Part shown: positions 1-12,700 of the stretch, piece by piece
How positions within the stretch are numbered: position 1 is the first letter of the stretch
How the letters are laid out: each line of letters begins with the position of its first letter
Assembly (NCBI GenBank): GCA_963931925.1
Contig: OZ007580.1
Coordinates: forward strand, 4,534,629 to 4,598,628
From: Onchidella celtica
Lineage: Eukaryota; Mollusca; Gastropoda; Systellommatophora; Onchidiidae
Reading direction: 5' to 3'
DNA: 64,000 nucleotides
Notes under the pieces: model-generated
What the model was told of the DNA's origin: nothing
Seen by the model: only the letters and a program-made list of their open reading frames with translations
Database searches by the model: none
Translations under genes and position numbers: made by a program

Positions 1-535
1 CCAGTCTCATCTTATACAAATTGACAGTCTTATGACATACAGTGTGGCCAGTCTCATTTCACACAGTCTGACCACTCTGTTGTCACACAAACGAAACCTG
101 CACATGCCATAAAAATTGACCAGTCTTACACAAACTGACCAATATCACATCATACAAACTGACCAATCTCATACCATCCAAACTGACCAGTCTCATGTCA
201 CACAAACTGACAGTCTCATGACATACAAACTGACCACTCTTATAATATCATACAAAACGAACGCTCTTGTGCCATAAAAATTTACCACGTCTCACACAAA
301 CTGACCAATCTCATATCGTACCATCTGAACAGGCTCAAATAAATTGACCAATCCTGTATCTTAACAGTGACTAGTTTCATACAAACTGACCAGTCCACAC
401 AAGCTGACCACTCTCAAACAAAACTGACTAATCTCCCAGAAACTGATCACTCTCAAGCCACACAAACTGCTCACTCTCCTATCATAAAAGCTGGCCGGTC
501 TCACGCTAATTGATCAGGGTCGCATACATCCACAA
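1..535. repeat. degenerate ~24 bp minisatellite
   Basis: Back-to-back diverged units of about 24 bp of the form CTGACCAGTCTCATNNCACA followed by AA. Many units are shortened or substituted. It lies just beyond the stop codon of VPS72 (20 bp away), so it probably forms or follows the 3' UTR. No coding signal was seen in it. Confidence 0.8.
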
Positions 536-554
536 GCTCACATAAAACCATTAT

Positions 555-719
555 CTATGTGTTGACAGTCACAGTTTGTGGAGAACCTGCCGACTTCTCT
601 TTCTTCTTCTGACCATTTGACACTGAGGGACTGGCCGGCCGCGCTTTTCTCTCACTCTCCAGCTGTCGGGCATAGGCTTCTCTGATACAGCGAAATGCTT
701 GAGCATTGGCATAGGGGGT
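555..719 (-). CDS. VPS72: VPS72 exon 8 (residues 308-361) with stop
   Basis: Begins TPYANAQAFRCIREAY, which completes the YL1_C domain, then a polar tail ending TVTVNT and TAG at 555-557. Acceptor ttctccag. A piggyBac relic begins 58 nt upstream of the acceptor side. Confidence 0.95.
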   Translation of the reverse strand, partial: TPYANAQAFRCIREAYARQLESERKARPASPSVSNGQKKKEKSAGSPQTVTVNT

Positions 720-3700
720 CTGGAGAACATATAATAATAGTTTACTAATGAAGAAATCCCTGACTGCCAACTCATCATTAACCATTAAGGTGCTGAGGCC
801 TATTTCACTAAGTGAAGTCCCAGTTGCTGAGGGTCTACAGAAAAATCTGCCTGAACAAGGCTACTTATGAAATAAAGCCCTTATGCAAAAAGTTTACATA
901 GTGCAGTCATGAAATTTTCAGGATGCATGCTTATATGAATGGGCTACATAATGGTCTACATTAGAGAGATTCCCAGTCGCCAGAACTGTCCATATCCCCT
1001 CTTGTTCACCCCCAACTGTGCCACGGCCACACCCCTTCTTACTAGACCTTGTGTTGCCCCCCCCCCCCCCAACAGCCCGTTCATTAGAATCATGACTAGA
1101 TCTATAATTGAGTCCCCAGGCCTATTCCTGTGATCTGAGTGATAACTTGACCAGGAATCATCACTATCTGGGTCCCTATCTTCACCTGAGTCACTGTCAT
1201 GAAGGCGTACAAAATCCTCATCTGAACCCATGCTCAGAATGTAAACAAAGACAAAAAGTTCAACAAACAACACGATTTTCACTCCTCGGCCGTTTAAACT
1301 TTCTCACAAGGAGCAGAAGCCATCTTGAACCAAGGGGCATCACTCAATAAATGACCACGGCTTCGTACATTTTTCTAATCGCACCGACAGTTCGTACTAT
1401 AGTGAATTCGACTCTAGTCGAAGGTCGCAAAGAGAATCGCATTTCTACCTTTCGACTGGGGTCGAAATCAGCACCTTAAGGGTTAATACTTGTTCACACT
1501 ACGTAATTGCTGCTTCTGCTGCCTTTGAATTACACGTATTTCACTATCCTGAAATATTATAAGTAGACAACTTTCAAATGCAACAAGTAACAATATTTAC
1601 TGGCATAAGGAAGGTACCATACTAAGCCTGGGACAGCAGTCAGCTGCCCGGATACAAGAAATGCACACCATAGTTTCCTGTATTTTCTTGGTAAATCCGG
1701 AAAGACACTATCCCACTAGGCCCGGTCAAACACAGTCAAGCTTCTGCCATTATTTCTTGGGTGTATATTTTACTGGCAGCGACTGGCTGTGACATTCTAG
1801 GCTTAGTTTGATACCACCCTAAGATCACATCGCAATGAAAACCAATGGTAAAGGCAAAATTCAAAGCCACTAATTTTTAAACATTTGAGAAATTGTTTGA
1901 ATTAAAGTTTCATGTCATATTATCTTCAGCGCAGCCATATCATACCCTAAATGGCTTATTACTGCAAGCTATTTCATATGTTTACTAAACACTACAAAAT
2001 GCAGACTTGTGACTTCAGTCACAGTCAACTGCTGTTTGTAAAGCTGCTACTGTTTACCTGTGTAATGGGATCGAAGTACTTGGCAGGTAATTTTGTCACT
2101 GGACAGATGGACTTGCCAGGTGGCTTGGACTTTCTGTGAATGTAATACAAGTGATCAGTTTAACAAAGTTTCCAGTGAAATGCTTGATACTTGGAGCTTA
2201 AGTGAAATCTCAGTAGTGATGCTCAGTCCAAATGCTGGACAATGAAACAATCAAATTGAGAAGAACCATTGCACCACCAGCATTTGGAAAAAACCCAATG
2301 ATATACAGCCATACTAGTTTAAACAGCTTAACCCTCTGGCCCTGGCATCACCCGCCCACCATTCAACCACCCCCACATCGCCCACTGCCAGCCTTATCCG
2401 ACATGGTTTACCTATTTTTAGACTACGTCACAAGATCATTTCAACTGGCTATACGAGTTAGTTGGCCATATACAAGCATGGCTTCCCCTCATTCTGATAT
2501 AATTTGAGTATGCTATCTTTCAATGCAAATGAAATTACATGCTGTCAAAGCAGAGCTGTCAGAATGGCATTTCAGTTCCTCTCCACCTGGGCTTCGAGAG
2601 GCCCAATCCATGCCAGATCATAATGATATTGAGGACGATAATTCACTTTATGATGGAGCAGAGGGTAAAGAAGATGAAAGTGGCTTAGATGAGGACATTT
2701 TAGGGGCACTGGAGAGTAATTCAGAATTTGAGAGAGAATTTATCAGATATAGATCTAGATCTACACATCTATGAAGGTGAAAGAAGTGGTGTCAGCACTC
2801 ATACTGTAATGAATGGACCTCTCAGCTGTCAGATGTAACTATAAATGACCCTGATAGGTATTAGACTAACATATATCACAATCTTTTTCAAACAAGCATG
2901 TGTTGTGGAAACTGTTAAGAAATACATGAATTTTTTATGAGCACCAATCATTATTTTGACGCAGTTATTTCCCTTAAGTGAAGAAATGGGGGTATCTGTC
3001 CACAGTAATGGGGAGGAAATAGGGGTTAAAGATCATAAACATATCTAATGGCATCATCATATCAGAAATACATAGCTGCCAACTTTCAAAAACCTAAAAA
3101 CAGACTCCTGATATCAGACCAGCACCGACACGCCCCCCCCCCCCCCCACACATTGAAAAATCATCATTTCCTCACTTTGTTACATTATGGAATATTATTC
3201 TCTTTACATAGGCCCAATGTAATACAGCATAAGATTTTAAGAAGCAGAAAACAAATATTTTGCTTCAAATGCTAATACATGTGTTGTTATCACCACTGTT
3301 TCTGTTTCTAAAGAACTGACTATTATGATATGAGTTGTCCTCAGAATTGTATAACTCTTTCATACTAACTTGTTCTGGCAGTGAACAATGTCAGGCTTGC
3401 CTCCATGTGACTTGTGAAACTGGTGAAATTGGAAGTCACGATAACGTGACTTATGACTCACAATGCATTTATTGGACAAGTTTGATGATAATAATGCAAA
3501 AGGAAATTCCTTTGAATATTTTCCACTAAATGTCTCCTCACAGATTCATGACACATGAGTTGGATAGAAAAGACTTCCGATTAAAAATAAAATAAATCTA
3601 CCCATTATCGCAAATCATGTTAGGCATAATATTAAAAGATGACAGATGTAATAGACCTAAAACTGAAGCCACTTCACAAGCCATGTCCATATTGTTCTAG

Positions 3701-6700
3701 TTCTAGAACTTTTTCTAGTGTTTTACCAGCTCATGGGCTCTACATTTCGATTTCTTACGTCGCTGAAGAAACACCCCTACGCCTGAGCCTAGGTCTAGTT
3801 TATCCGTGATCGCCAATTACGTTCAACATTCTAAAAGACGGCCGACCTAGATCTAATGGGAGTTACCACCGCCAAAGATCATTGTAAGCTATGTAAAACT
3901 GAAAAAAAAAAAAAAACACCAAAAAAGACATAACAGCGAAATAAAATGAAACCTCTTCACAAAATGTGTCCACTGTCCTTACTCACTGACCGCCATCGTT
4001 TACGATGCAATATGCGTGATCTACACGACGTGCTTACGTACTCGAGCTCGATGAAAGGCCGAAGAGCGCGGACACTGGCGAAGGTGTATGCCGTGATAAC
4101 TTATTATGCAACATTACTGTTGCTTGGTTGAGTGGGGCCGTAGCGGGGATACAAAAGTTATCGCGAGTTCCGGCATACGCAGTGCGGCAGGATACGGTAC
4201 GGTAGAGCTGCGGTTGCGCCCGTTGAATCGCTAGGTCCAGCGCTACTAGTAGGTAGGCCTCGATACAAAAGTTACGGTTTTGTTTTGTCCTCTAAAGTCT
4301 ATGTGTTTTCTCCGTATAAATTGGGAAATTCTTCAAAAACGTACTTTTCACCACAAAAACGTATTAACGTACCGGAACCCAAAAAACGTAATAAATACGT
4401 ATTTTACGTACTGGTTGGCAGCTATGGAAATACATTTTGGACCACCCCTTCTTCCACACTCTATTTATTACATGTCCCCCAAATCCTGCTTTCTTTTTAC
4501 TAACATGATCTGACTGTATTTTCTGCATGTCCCATCACTACCTCTCTACGCCAAGGGTGTTGTTGTTTTTTCCCCCATAAATTTGTTTCTTAGTCATTTG
4601 AAAATTTCAACCACTGCATGTTCCACTGTTATGTTTAATTACAATATTTCAGTGTTTTCTCCAGGTCATACGTGTTTGGGGGGACATTCCCCCCTTGTCA
4701 TAAATTTTGGGGGGGGGGGGGGGTTTGTAAACTTTGAGGGGGATTTTAGATTTTTAAAATATTCTTTCCAGTTTCGTGTTCATGGAAGAAGATGGTAAAA
4801 GTAAAAAACTGTGCTGTTAAATCCAACAGTGAACTGTTTTGAGGTGTTGTAATGAAACAATCCTTGTCTTTTCTCTTTCTCCCTCCCCGTCTCTCTCATT
4901 CCCTCTCACTTCCCCTCTCTCTTTCATTCCATCATTATTTTGATCTTACTATTCAATGATGATGATTATGATGATGATAGTGGTGACAATAATGACTAGA
5001 TCAAATACTGCTGATGAATGATGATGATGATGATGTGATGATGAAGAAGTGGTATAGTATATGATGATGGTAAAAACTCTGAACATATTGGATTGGAGAG
5101 GCAAAACATGTTTATATTTTTTAAATAATTATGTAACAGTAACAATAAACCCAGTTATATCTTAAAAACAATGCTTGGAAAGGATGTACCTTTGCCTTCC
5201 ATAAAACATACATGTTACTAATACTAATAACTTAAAATTCACTGAAACAAAATAATTTGACCAGTTCAAGACGCTACGCAACATATCCTTTGTTTAGTAG
5301 GTATTAAGAACAATGTACAACCAAACTGATTTCAAGACATACAATAACAAACTAATTTGAAGTGAATTCGTTTTTTCTTTCATCTGTTAACAACAACTAA
5401 AGCAATTTTTATAAAAGTATCCCTTTTGGTCCTTTCAGTTTCATCTGCATAATTTTAAAATTTACAAGAGGTAAAATCTGGACTCACTGGTTAGTTTGTT
5501 CACAAATTTGACTTAGGTCAAATGATGAAAGGTTGTCACTTTGTATTCAAGGCTTGGAGAAAAGTCTGCGCTCCTTCTCAGCCCTCCACAACTTGACTGC
5601 ATCTGCAGGATCATAGTTAGCCAGGGGCACACCATTGATGCTTATGGTCATGAGTCGATTTAGAGCCTTTTCTTTCAGTCGATTTCTAAGTGCTGTTTTG
5701 ATGTTGTTCTGTGCAGAAAATCCTCGTTCACAAGCTGCAGTATGCACTGGTAAGACCAAGGCAATCTTTGCTAGGGCTTTCAAGTTTGGAAAACTGTCAG
5801 GATGATTTGCATGGATGATTGACCATAGCTGAGACAAGCTGTCTCTTGGGTAGTTCTCCTTGTGGACAAGCAGCTTCACTTCCTCCCATTCATCAATGAT
5901 TTGAGTGGCTGAAAGTATGGCCTCGCAGTGCTTCTGATTCACAGCAAAATGGTCTTTGAGAGTTTGGACTTTTTCACATCCATAGTTTTGGAGCTGAGAT
6001 TCTTGATAAAATGACAGGTCCCTCATTGCAAGGATCTGGAATGCTGAGACTAGAGATGTTAGCCTCAGGGAATCTTTCCTCGATGTTCTCAATGAGATTC
6101 TGGATAAAGTTCTTTACTGTGTCCTGGCTTTTTGCTTCCTGCTGATCTTTGCCTTGGATTTGGTGTCCTTTCAGAAACACGCCTTCATCTGTTTGAGTAA
6201 GTTCCCTGGCAAATTCCCCAGAGTAGTGACCAGTGAGATCTCCCGCCTTGAATTTCTGTAACTGTGAGGTAGTTAGCTTCACTTTAGGACCAATCAGAGA
6301 AACATCGAGTGAGTCCTTCTGAAAGATCAAGTTCAGTGCGGTCACAACTGGAATGATGTCCATCAGAACCCATGTCAGATGTACGAAATTGTACTGGGTG
6401 ATCTTTTTCAACAGTCCCTTTGCTTTGAAATCCTTGTCTGACACAGATGAGAAATATGTCACTAATGTATCCCAGCATTCATACACTGCCTTCAGTGCAG
6501 TGTACATGCTGAACCAACGAACATCATGGATTTCCTTCAGCTTCAGTTGTGGACTCTCATGAACTCCCTGAACAGCTTGGAAACGGCCTGTACGCAAGGA
6601 GGATTTCTTGAAATAGTAAAACAGGTCTGACAGAATTTGTTTGTACTTGTTCATGTATTCAACTGATGTCGCGGCCTAACCTGTGGGCTACACAGTGAAT

Positions 6701-9700
6701 GCTCACTAGGAATGGGTTCTTCTCCTTCAGCTGTGTGCAGACACCAGTGACTTTGCCCATCATGACACTTGCTCCATCACTTCCCATCCCAATCACTTTA
6801 GACAGTGGGATTGCCTTAGCTTTGAGCACCTCCAGTATTTTATCTGTGAGAGTCGTCGCATCTTTTTCAACAATTTCGTAGTTACCCATGAAGACGGTGA
6901 GAGGAGAGAAGTTTTCAGAAATTCTGACATAAAAAATCAAACTTTCTGACACAGAAATGTCTGTGCTTTCGTCTATGAGAATGGAGATGTGATCACATTT
7001 CTGGATTTTGTCTAATATTTTCCTATTGATATCATCAGCAATAGCTTGCTGCATTTCCTCTGCAGCAGTATGTGATGTGTATGTTGCGCTTTCCCCAACC
7101 TTGAGGTGTTTGAGTTGCTCACATTCTTGAAGAAGGAGCAGCTCATGTAGGGACGCGTACTTGTTGGTGGCAATGTGTTCTTTCGCCAACCAGTATACAT
7201 TTCTGAATGCAGCATAGGTGGCTCTTTCCTCATGTGTCATCTGTGATGACAAAGCCATCGTGAAGTCAGCACGCAGTGCCTGGTCAGCAATGGCCTGTTT
7301 ATGCTGCGCACACGATGCATGTCTTGCTAGAGACGAAGTACGAAAATTCGTACACCCATTTTTGTCTGTGAATGGGTTCTTCTTTCTTGAAACCTCGCAT
7401 ATGCGACACTTCATACCTCCACCTTCTGCCAAAAACACCCAGGTCCATTCCTTTTTCCATCGTTCCTGGAACCTGCCCTCTTTCTTTCGCCTTTCATCTC
7501 CACCTTCCGTAGACTCACCTTCCAACAGATCTAGATCTACCCGCTCTGATGCCGTTTTCTCTCCCTCTGAGGCCTCTGCGCCCAATTCCATAGCCTCACC
7601 CTTTCCAGGGTCTTCTGGTTCATTACCTGTTTGTTTTGTGGCAAAAAAAGTCGTGATTTTTCGATGTTTGCTCATTTTATTCAATCAGCGCAAGGGGAAT
7701 GAAGAGTCGAGAGAGGGACAGAAGAAAACAGATCGTTCCACATTATTCCATGACTGATAGTGTCCAATCGTTACATTCCTAACACTGCGACCATAGCAAC
7801 ACGGAGCAACTTTGCTATCGTTCACTCTCATTGGCCGGTACTAAAAATAAGCGACCAATCACTAATGCCAGGAGTGACAACATTGCTAGATCGACAGGCT
7901 TGGCTAAACCTAGCCTAGGCCACCGTTCACACTTCACACGCCGGTTTGTCATAAGATTTGTGATTCCACGAAAAATAATGCAAACTCTGAGGGGGCAGCA
8001 AAGAAGGGGGGGGATCGGCGCGCGTTGAACGAATTTTTTGGGGGGATTTTTAAATTTAAGGGGCGAATCGCGCGATCTGGAGAAAATACTGATATTTAAC
8101 AGTTGTGATGATGTGAAAACTTACTTGTGTGAAAAAACATCTCGGAATGTTGTCTCGTCTGTGAAAGTGATGAATGTCCTTTCACATTTCTCATCCGCAG
8201 TGAGTTCTGGTTTCTTGGTCTCAGTCACTCTAGTAGATGGGACAAAGATCTTACTTTATTTTCAACATATCAGAGATCCTCATTTCTCTCCTACTCTGGA
8301 TCTCAAACCTGAATTGCTTTCAATTTCCAGTTTTATAATTGTGTCAAAATAACGTAAAACCTTGCAAAAGAGAAGACACATTTCATGTGAAAAAAGTTTG
8401 TTTTCTAGGTATTTTTGAGCTTAACTGCTTCATAAAACATTCTTTATCATCTATTTTCAATCCCAAAACAGTCTTCAAAAACAAGACAGGTCACATTATT
8501 TTCGTTGTTGAACAAATGCGTTATTCTCGTAATGCGATTTGGCAACAGGAATGAGCCGCCCTGTTTCATTTCTTGAGTTATTACCGTGAAATATTGCATG
8601 AAAGCAGTTCAAAACAAAACATAAGTTTGGTCAGATGGAATTTTTGATAACCTGTAAAGTTTTGAAGAAAATATAACACTTAACAGACTTGGAGGAGAAA
8701 ATTTGGGAAATCTGTGATTTGCTCTTACAGTAATTTTAAACACTGTAAAAAATAAGCTAATAAGGTTATCAAAATTCAAGATGGTGACCCTCGCCATGGC
8801 AGTCATGAGTGGTGTTTTAATTGTTTACCCATTAATTTCCTCTGACTCGACCATGCTGAATTCAGTGGTGACAGATAAAATTGTCTCTCTATAAAAGATT
8901 TCACATATCACTTCCTTCCTTCACTTTCTTCAGTCTAGTATTGACACTTACTCTTCTGAGTCCACATCCACATCTGGTTCATAAGGCAGTTCCTCCAGCA
9001 AAGGCATGGTCAGGGAATGATAACGAATGAGTGGACCTTGATACGCTTGCTTGACCACCCTTGCTCGCTTCTTCTCTAGCTCCAGTTTCTGGTAGTTTTC
9101 TGAGGCATGCAAATAGAAACCACATCTCAATTTACGGGTGATTGGACAGTGTCTCTCATTACCTTATGATATTTAATTCCTAGTTATCCTAGTTTCTTTT
9201 TCTATTCATGCAAAAATTGGTTTCAAGATTGAGTTTTACATCTATCAGATGGCCCACTGACTCCGGGAATACACAGATGTGATTTTTAAAGTTGGATTTC
9301 GATCACCAATTTGTAAATTGAGATGCAGAATGAAATTTCCTGTAATACTTTTTAATTCTGTTCTTTTTTTTTCTGGCTGACAATATCGGGATACTTTCAT
9401 CTGTTCAACTCATTTGTGGCACAAAATCAGTAAAAGTATTTCAAATATAGCAAACTTCAAGACCTATTTAAATATGGCCATGTACATCTTTACGTCCCTC
9501 AATGCCTAGTATATATTTTGCGGAATTTAAGGCTCAGCAGTTGAAAAACCTTTCTTAATTACACTGGAGGCCTTACTTCCTTTATAATACGATATCTTGG
9601 CCTCTGAAACATCATTGACTCATTCCCTACAGTATATTTTTGTGGATGTGGATGGGAACTCTCAATACCATCCAGTCTGAAATTTAGATGCAGATCAAAG

Positions 9701-12700
9701 ATGTCTTTTCTTTCACTCAGTATAAACACAAGACATAATACATTAGACATTAAAGTAAATGAAAATCAATGAACCTGGATGGGATTCAATATTTCGAGAA
9801 GTTGGCTTAGATATTAGTATTGGAAAATTGGTGTCCTCTTGAGCAGAATATTCAGTTTTCTGTAGCGAAGAAAAAATTCGTGAGCCAAATATTCAGCTTA
9901 CCTTAGCAGATGAGTTAATCAAAGAACAAAATCTTCACTTTCCTGGAACCGCTTCCCAAAATTAAATCTGCAGTTTTTGTGGGCACCCAATGTTGTGGCC
10001 AATGGATGTGGCATGTCCAAACTCATTCTGATTATACTTGAATTTTTTCTCCCTACCTAAACTTTTCAGATTCTGTTTTTCAGTAATTTTAGCTTCCTCC
10101 AGCAATTCCTCTTGTGTCATCCGTCGTATATGAGCCACATTCTTCCTGACTGCCATATCCTTCAGCATTTTATCTCGCTGCTGGTCGAGCTTCTGTCTGG
10201 ACAGCGCTGCCTCAGACTTCAGGGCTGTGGATCTCCTGACAGATTTCCTTTCTGCAGTGTTAAAGACAACATTTTATTATCATCCTCCAAAATGTGTTTG
10301 CAGTCTTAGAAAGTGCTTGCGGTTGTTCATATCAGAATATCAATTTTTTGTCACTATTTCATTTACAGCATATATGCATGCACATGTCACAAACAGAATA
10401 GCCTGGGCTTACAAACAGATGCTTTCCTTGACATTTTGATTCCTATCTATGGAAATATTATTATAAAAAAAAATAGTGGCGGGAGTAATTCATTGTGGTG
10501 CAATTTCGCCTCTTTTTTTGCTCGACACTACAGCCTAAATGACAGTTTCAAAAATTATGAAATTAATTTTTTTAAGTGTCAACTAATCAAATTCAATCGC
10601 TTTTGTATCGAATGATTGTGTTGATTCAAGTTTCAGGTATTTTTAAATAAAAGTAGTAAAATGTAAAATATAATGATCTTTGTTTTGGCTCCCTGTAGCA
10701 AGCCCACCGCACCGGAAACGATGTATTAATAGGCATTCAATTTGGTGCACGCAATTTCCCTGTCAGAAATGAGTGCATAGTGCTCTGGTGCGCATGAAAT
10801 CTATAGTAAGGCTGTAGAATATGGGAAGCTTTCTAGACCTAAGAGAGAGAAAGACAGAACGATGGGTCCACAGGTTTATCCCGGGTATTGCCGGGAACTT
10901 CATCTAGTTGTTAAAAAAAAAAAAAAACAATATTTTTTTAGTGCACCACTTGTTTAGTAAGAAAATACGTAAATGAGGTGTCTGCTAGGTCTGCAGTAAT
11001 AAAAAAATTGGTCTCTTGCGCTAATGACTTCTTTCCAGTATCATTAAAAGGCAAAATGGTGGCACTAATACCTGCAAGGTATTCTAACTGCATATCTGCT
11101 ACTAGGGTCAAGTTATGAAGCCTCAAATGTCATGATGATGTGTTTGTGTATAGTACAGTAGTATTATCGCACAAGTGCATTGAAAGTAATCAGTAAGTTA
11201 ACTTCAGGTGCCACATACTATACTTTCAACATTCACTGATAACAACAGATATTATTATTATTATTTTATAAAGCGCATATCCATTTTTAAAATGCTCTAT
11301 GCGCTTTACAGAAGAAACCTGTCAACCACAGAGCAGAATGGAGTGCCGGCGAAGCGCTCAACACACTACACTGTTTCTTTCTCTCTCCCTGTCTCGCTCA
11401 CTCTCTCTCTCTATCTCAGAGCGAATTGTGACGCAGCCAGTTAGGCGCAGTACACAACTCACAACAGTTCACAACTCACAATACAAATAATATTTGAATA
11501 TTTATTAATAATAATATATATTCAATAATGAATAATAAATTTTTGTTGTTGCTGGTGGGGGGATGATATGGATAAAATTTAATCTATTAATTTCAATTTT
11601 GCCCGGGCAGCGGCCTGTTCGGCCTGCTCTTTATGATTTCCAACTGCCAAGGTGTCTTTAACGTGCGCAACGTGCCCTCTGAATTTTTTCGTCCTTATCC
11701 GAGAAGACTAGGTACTCGATCCTACCCCTCAATAGGATCAGGGACTTGAAAATATGAGAAAAATACTGCAACACAAAAGATTAGTTCAAACCTGATCTTT
11801 CAAATATTCAAATTCCACAAACTGAACTAAAATTATTAATAAAAAATATCAAACTATCATAAAACAGTTTTAGCGGGGCCAATCTAATCAATGGCTCAAC
11901 TGATTTACAGAAAAGAAGTACCTGGTGATACATAGATCTGAACAGATGAAGGTGTTTCCTTAGGTTTCTCTTTCTTTGCTTTCTTCACTGGTGGTTTCTT
12001 TTCTTTGTCTCCTTTTGGATCCTGAAATTTCAATAAAAACAGTGAGTAAAATTAATTAACACAAAACTTAAATTACCATGGCTCCATCGCAAGCACTTTA
12101 TATTCAGTAGATGTATTATATCAGCAGCATTAGAAATGGAATTCGCCTGCTTGCATCATAAACCCAATATTGTCTAACCTACTTTCATAATTCCACTTCC
12201 ACCACTCTTCTGCCTAAGCCAGGGGTCACCAAACTACGGCCCGCGACGTCATTCATCCGGCCCGCCATGGTACTTGATTTTGTTTGATAAAACCAGGGAT
12301 ATCTAGAGCTGCGGGATTGCTTATGCGGCCTGCGCTTGTAAGTCTGTCAGTTATCCGGCCCTCTGTGAAAAAAGTTTGGTTACCCCTGGCCTAAGCAAAG
12401 GGGCAACATTTTAATTCCGAAAATTTTCACTTTCTAAATAAAAAATAAATTACTTAGAACAAGAACTCTTTAGTTTTGATTTTCGTTTCTGCATCATTGT
12501 CACTATTTCCATTTAAGTCTTATATCATTTGAAGTCCTTGTTTCATCTCTTAACTCCCAGATAAATTTTGTATTTGGTATACTTCTTCGATTCCATTTGG
12601 GAAATTTGCCTTGGTGTCATTGCAACCCAGTTATAACTGGAGCAGACACATCGTCACCACAGTGCAGCGCTTGTCAGCGTTTTTTTTATTTCTTGGGGTG

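Noticed and set aside
2523-2774. Acidic plus-strand frame in VPS72 intron 6
   Set aside because: No domain, no exon-like sites, opposite strand to the gene; composition only. Could be an old transposase N-terminus but nothing supports it.
7218-7757. 179-residue plus-strand frame inside the hAT element
   Set aside because: Antisense shadow of the transposase N-terminal part.
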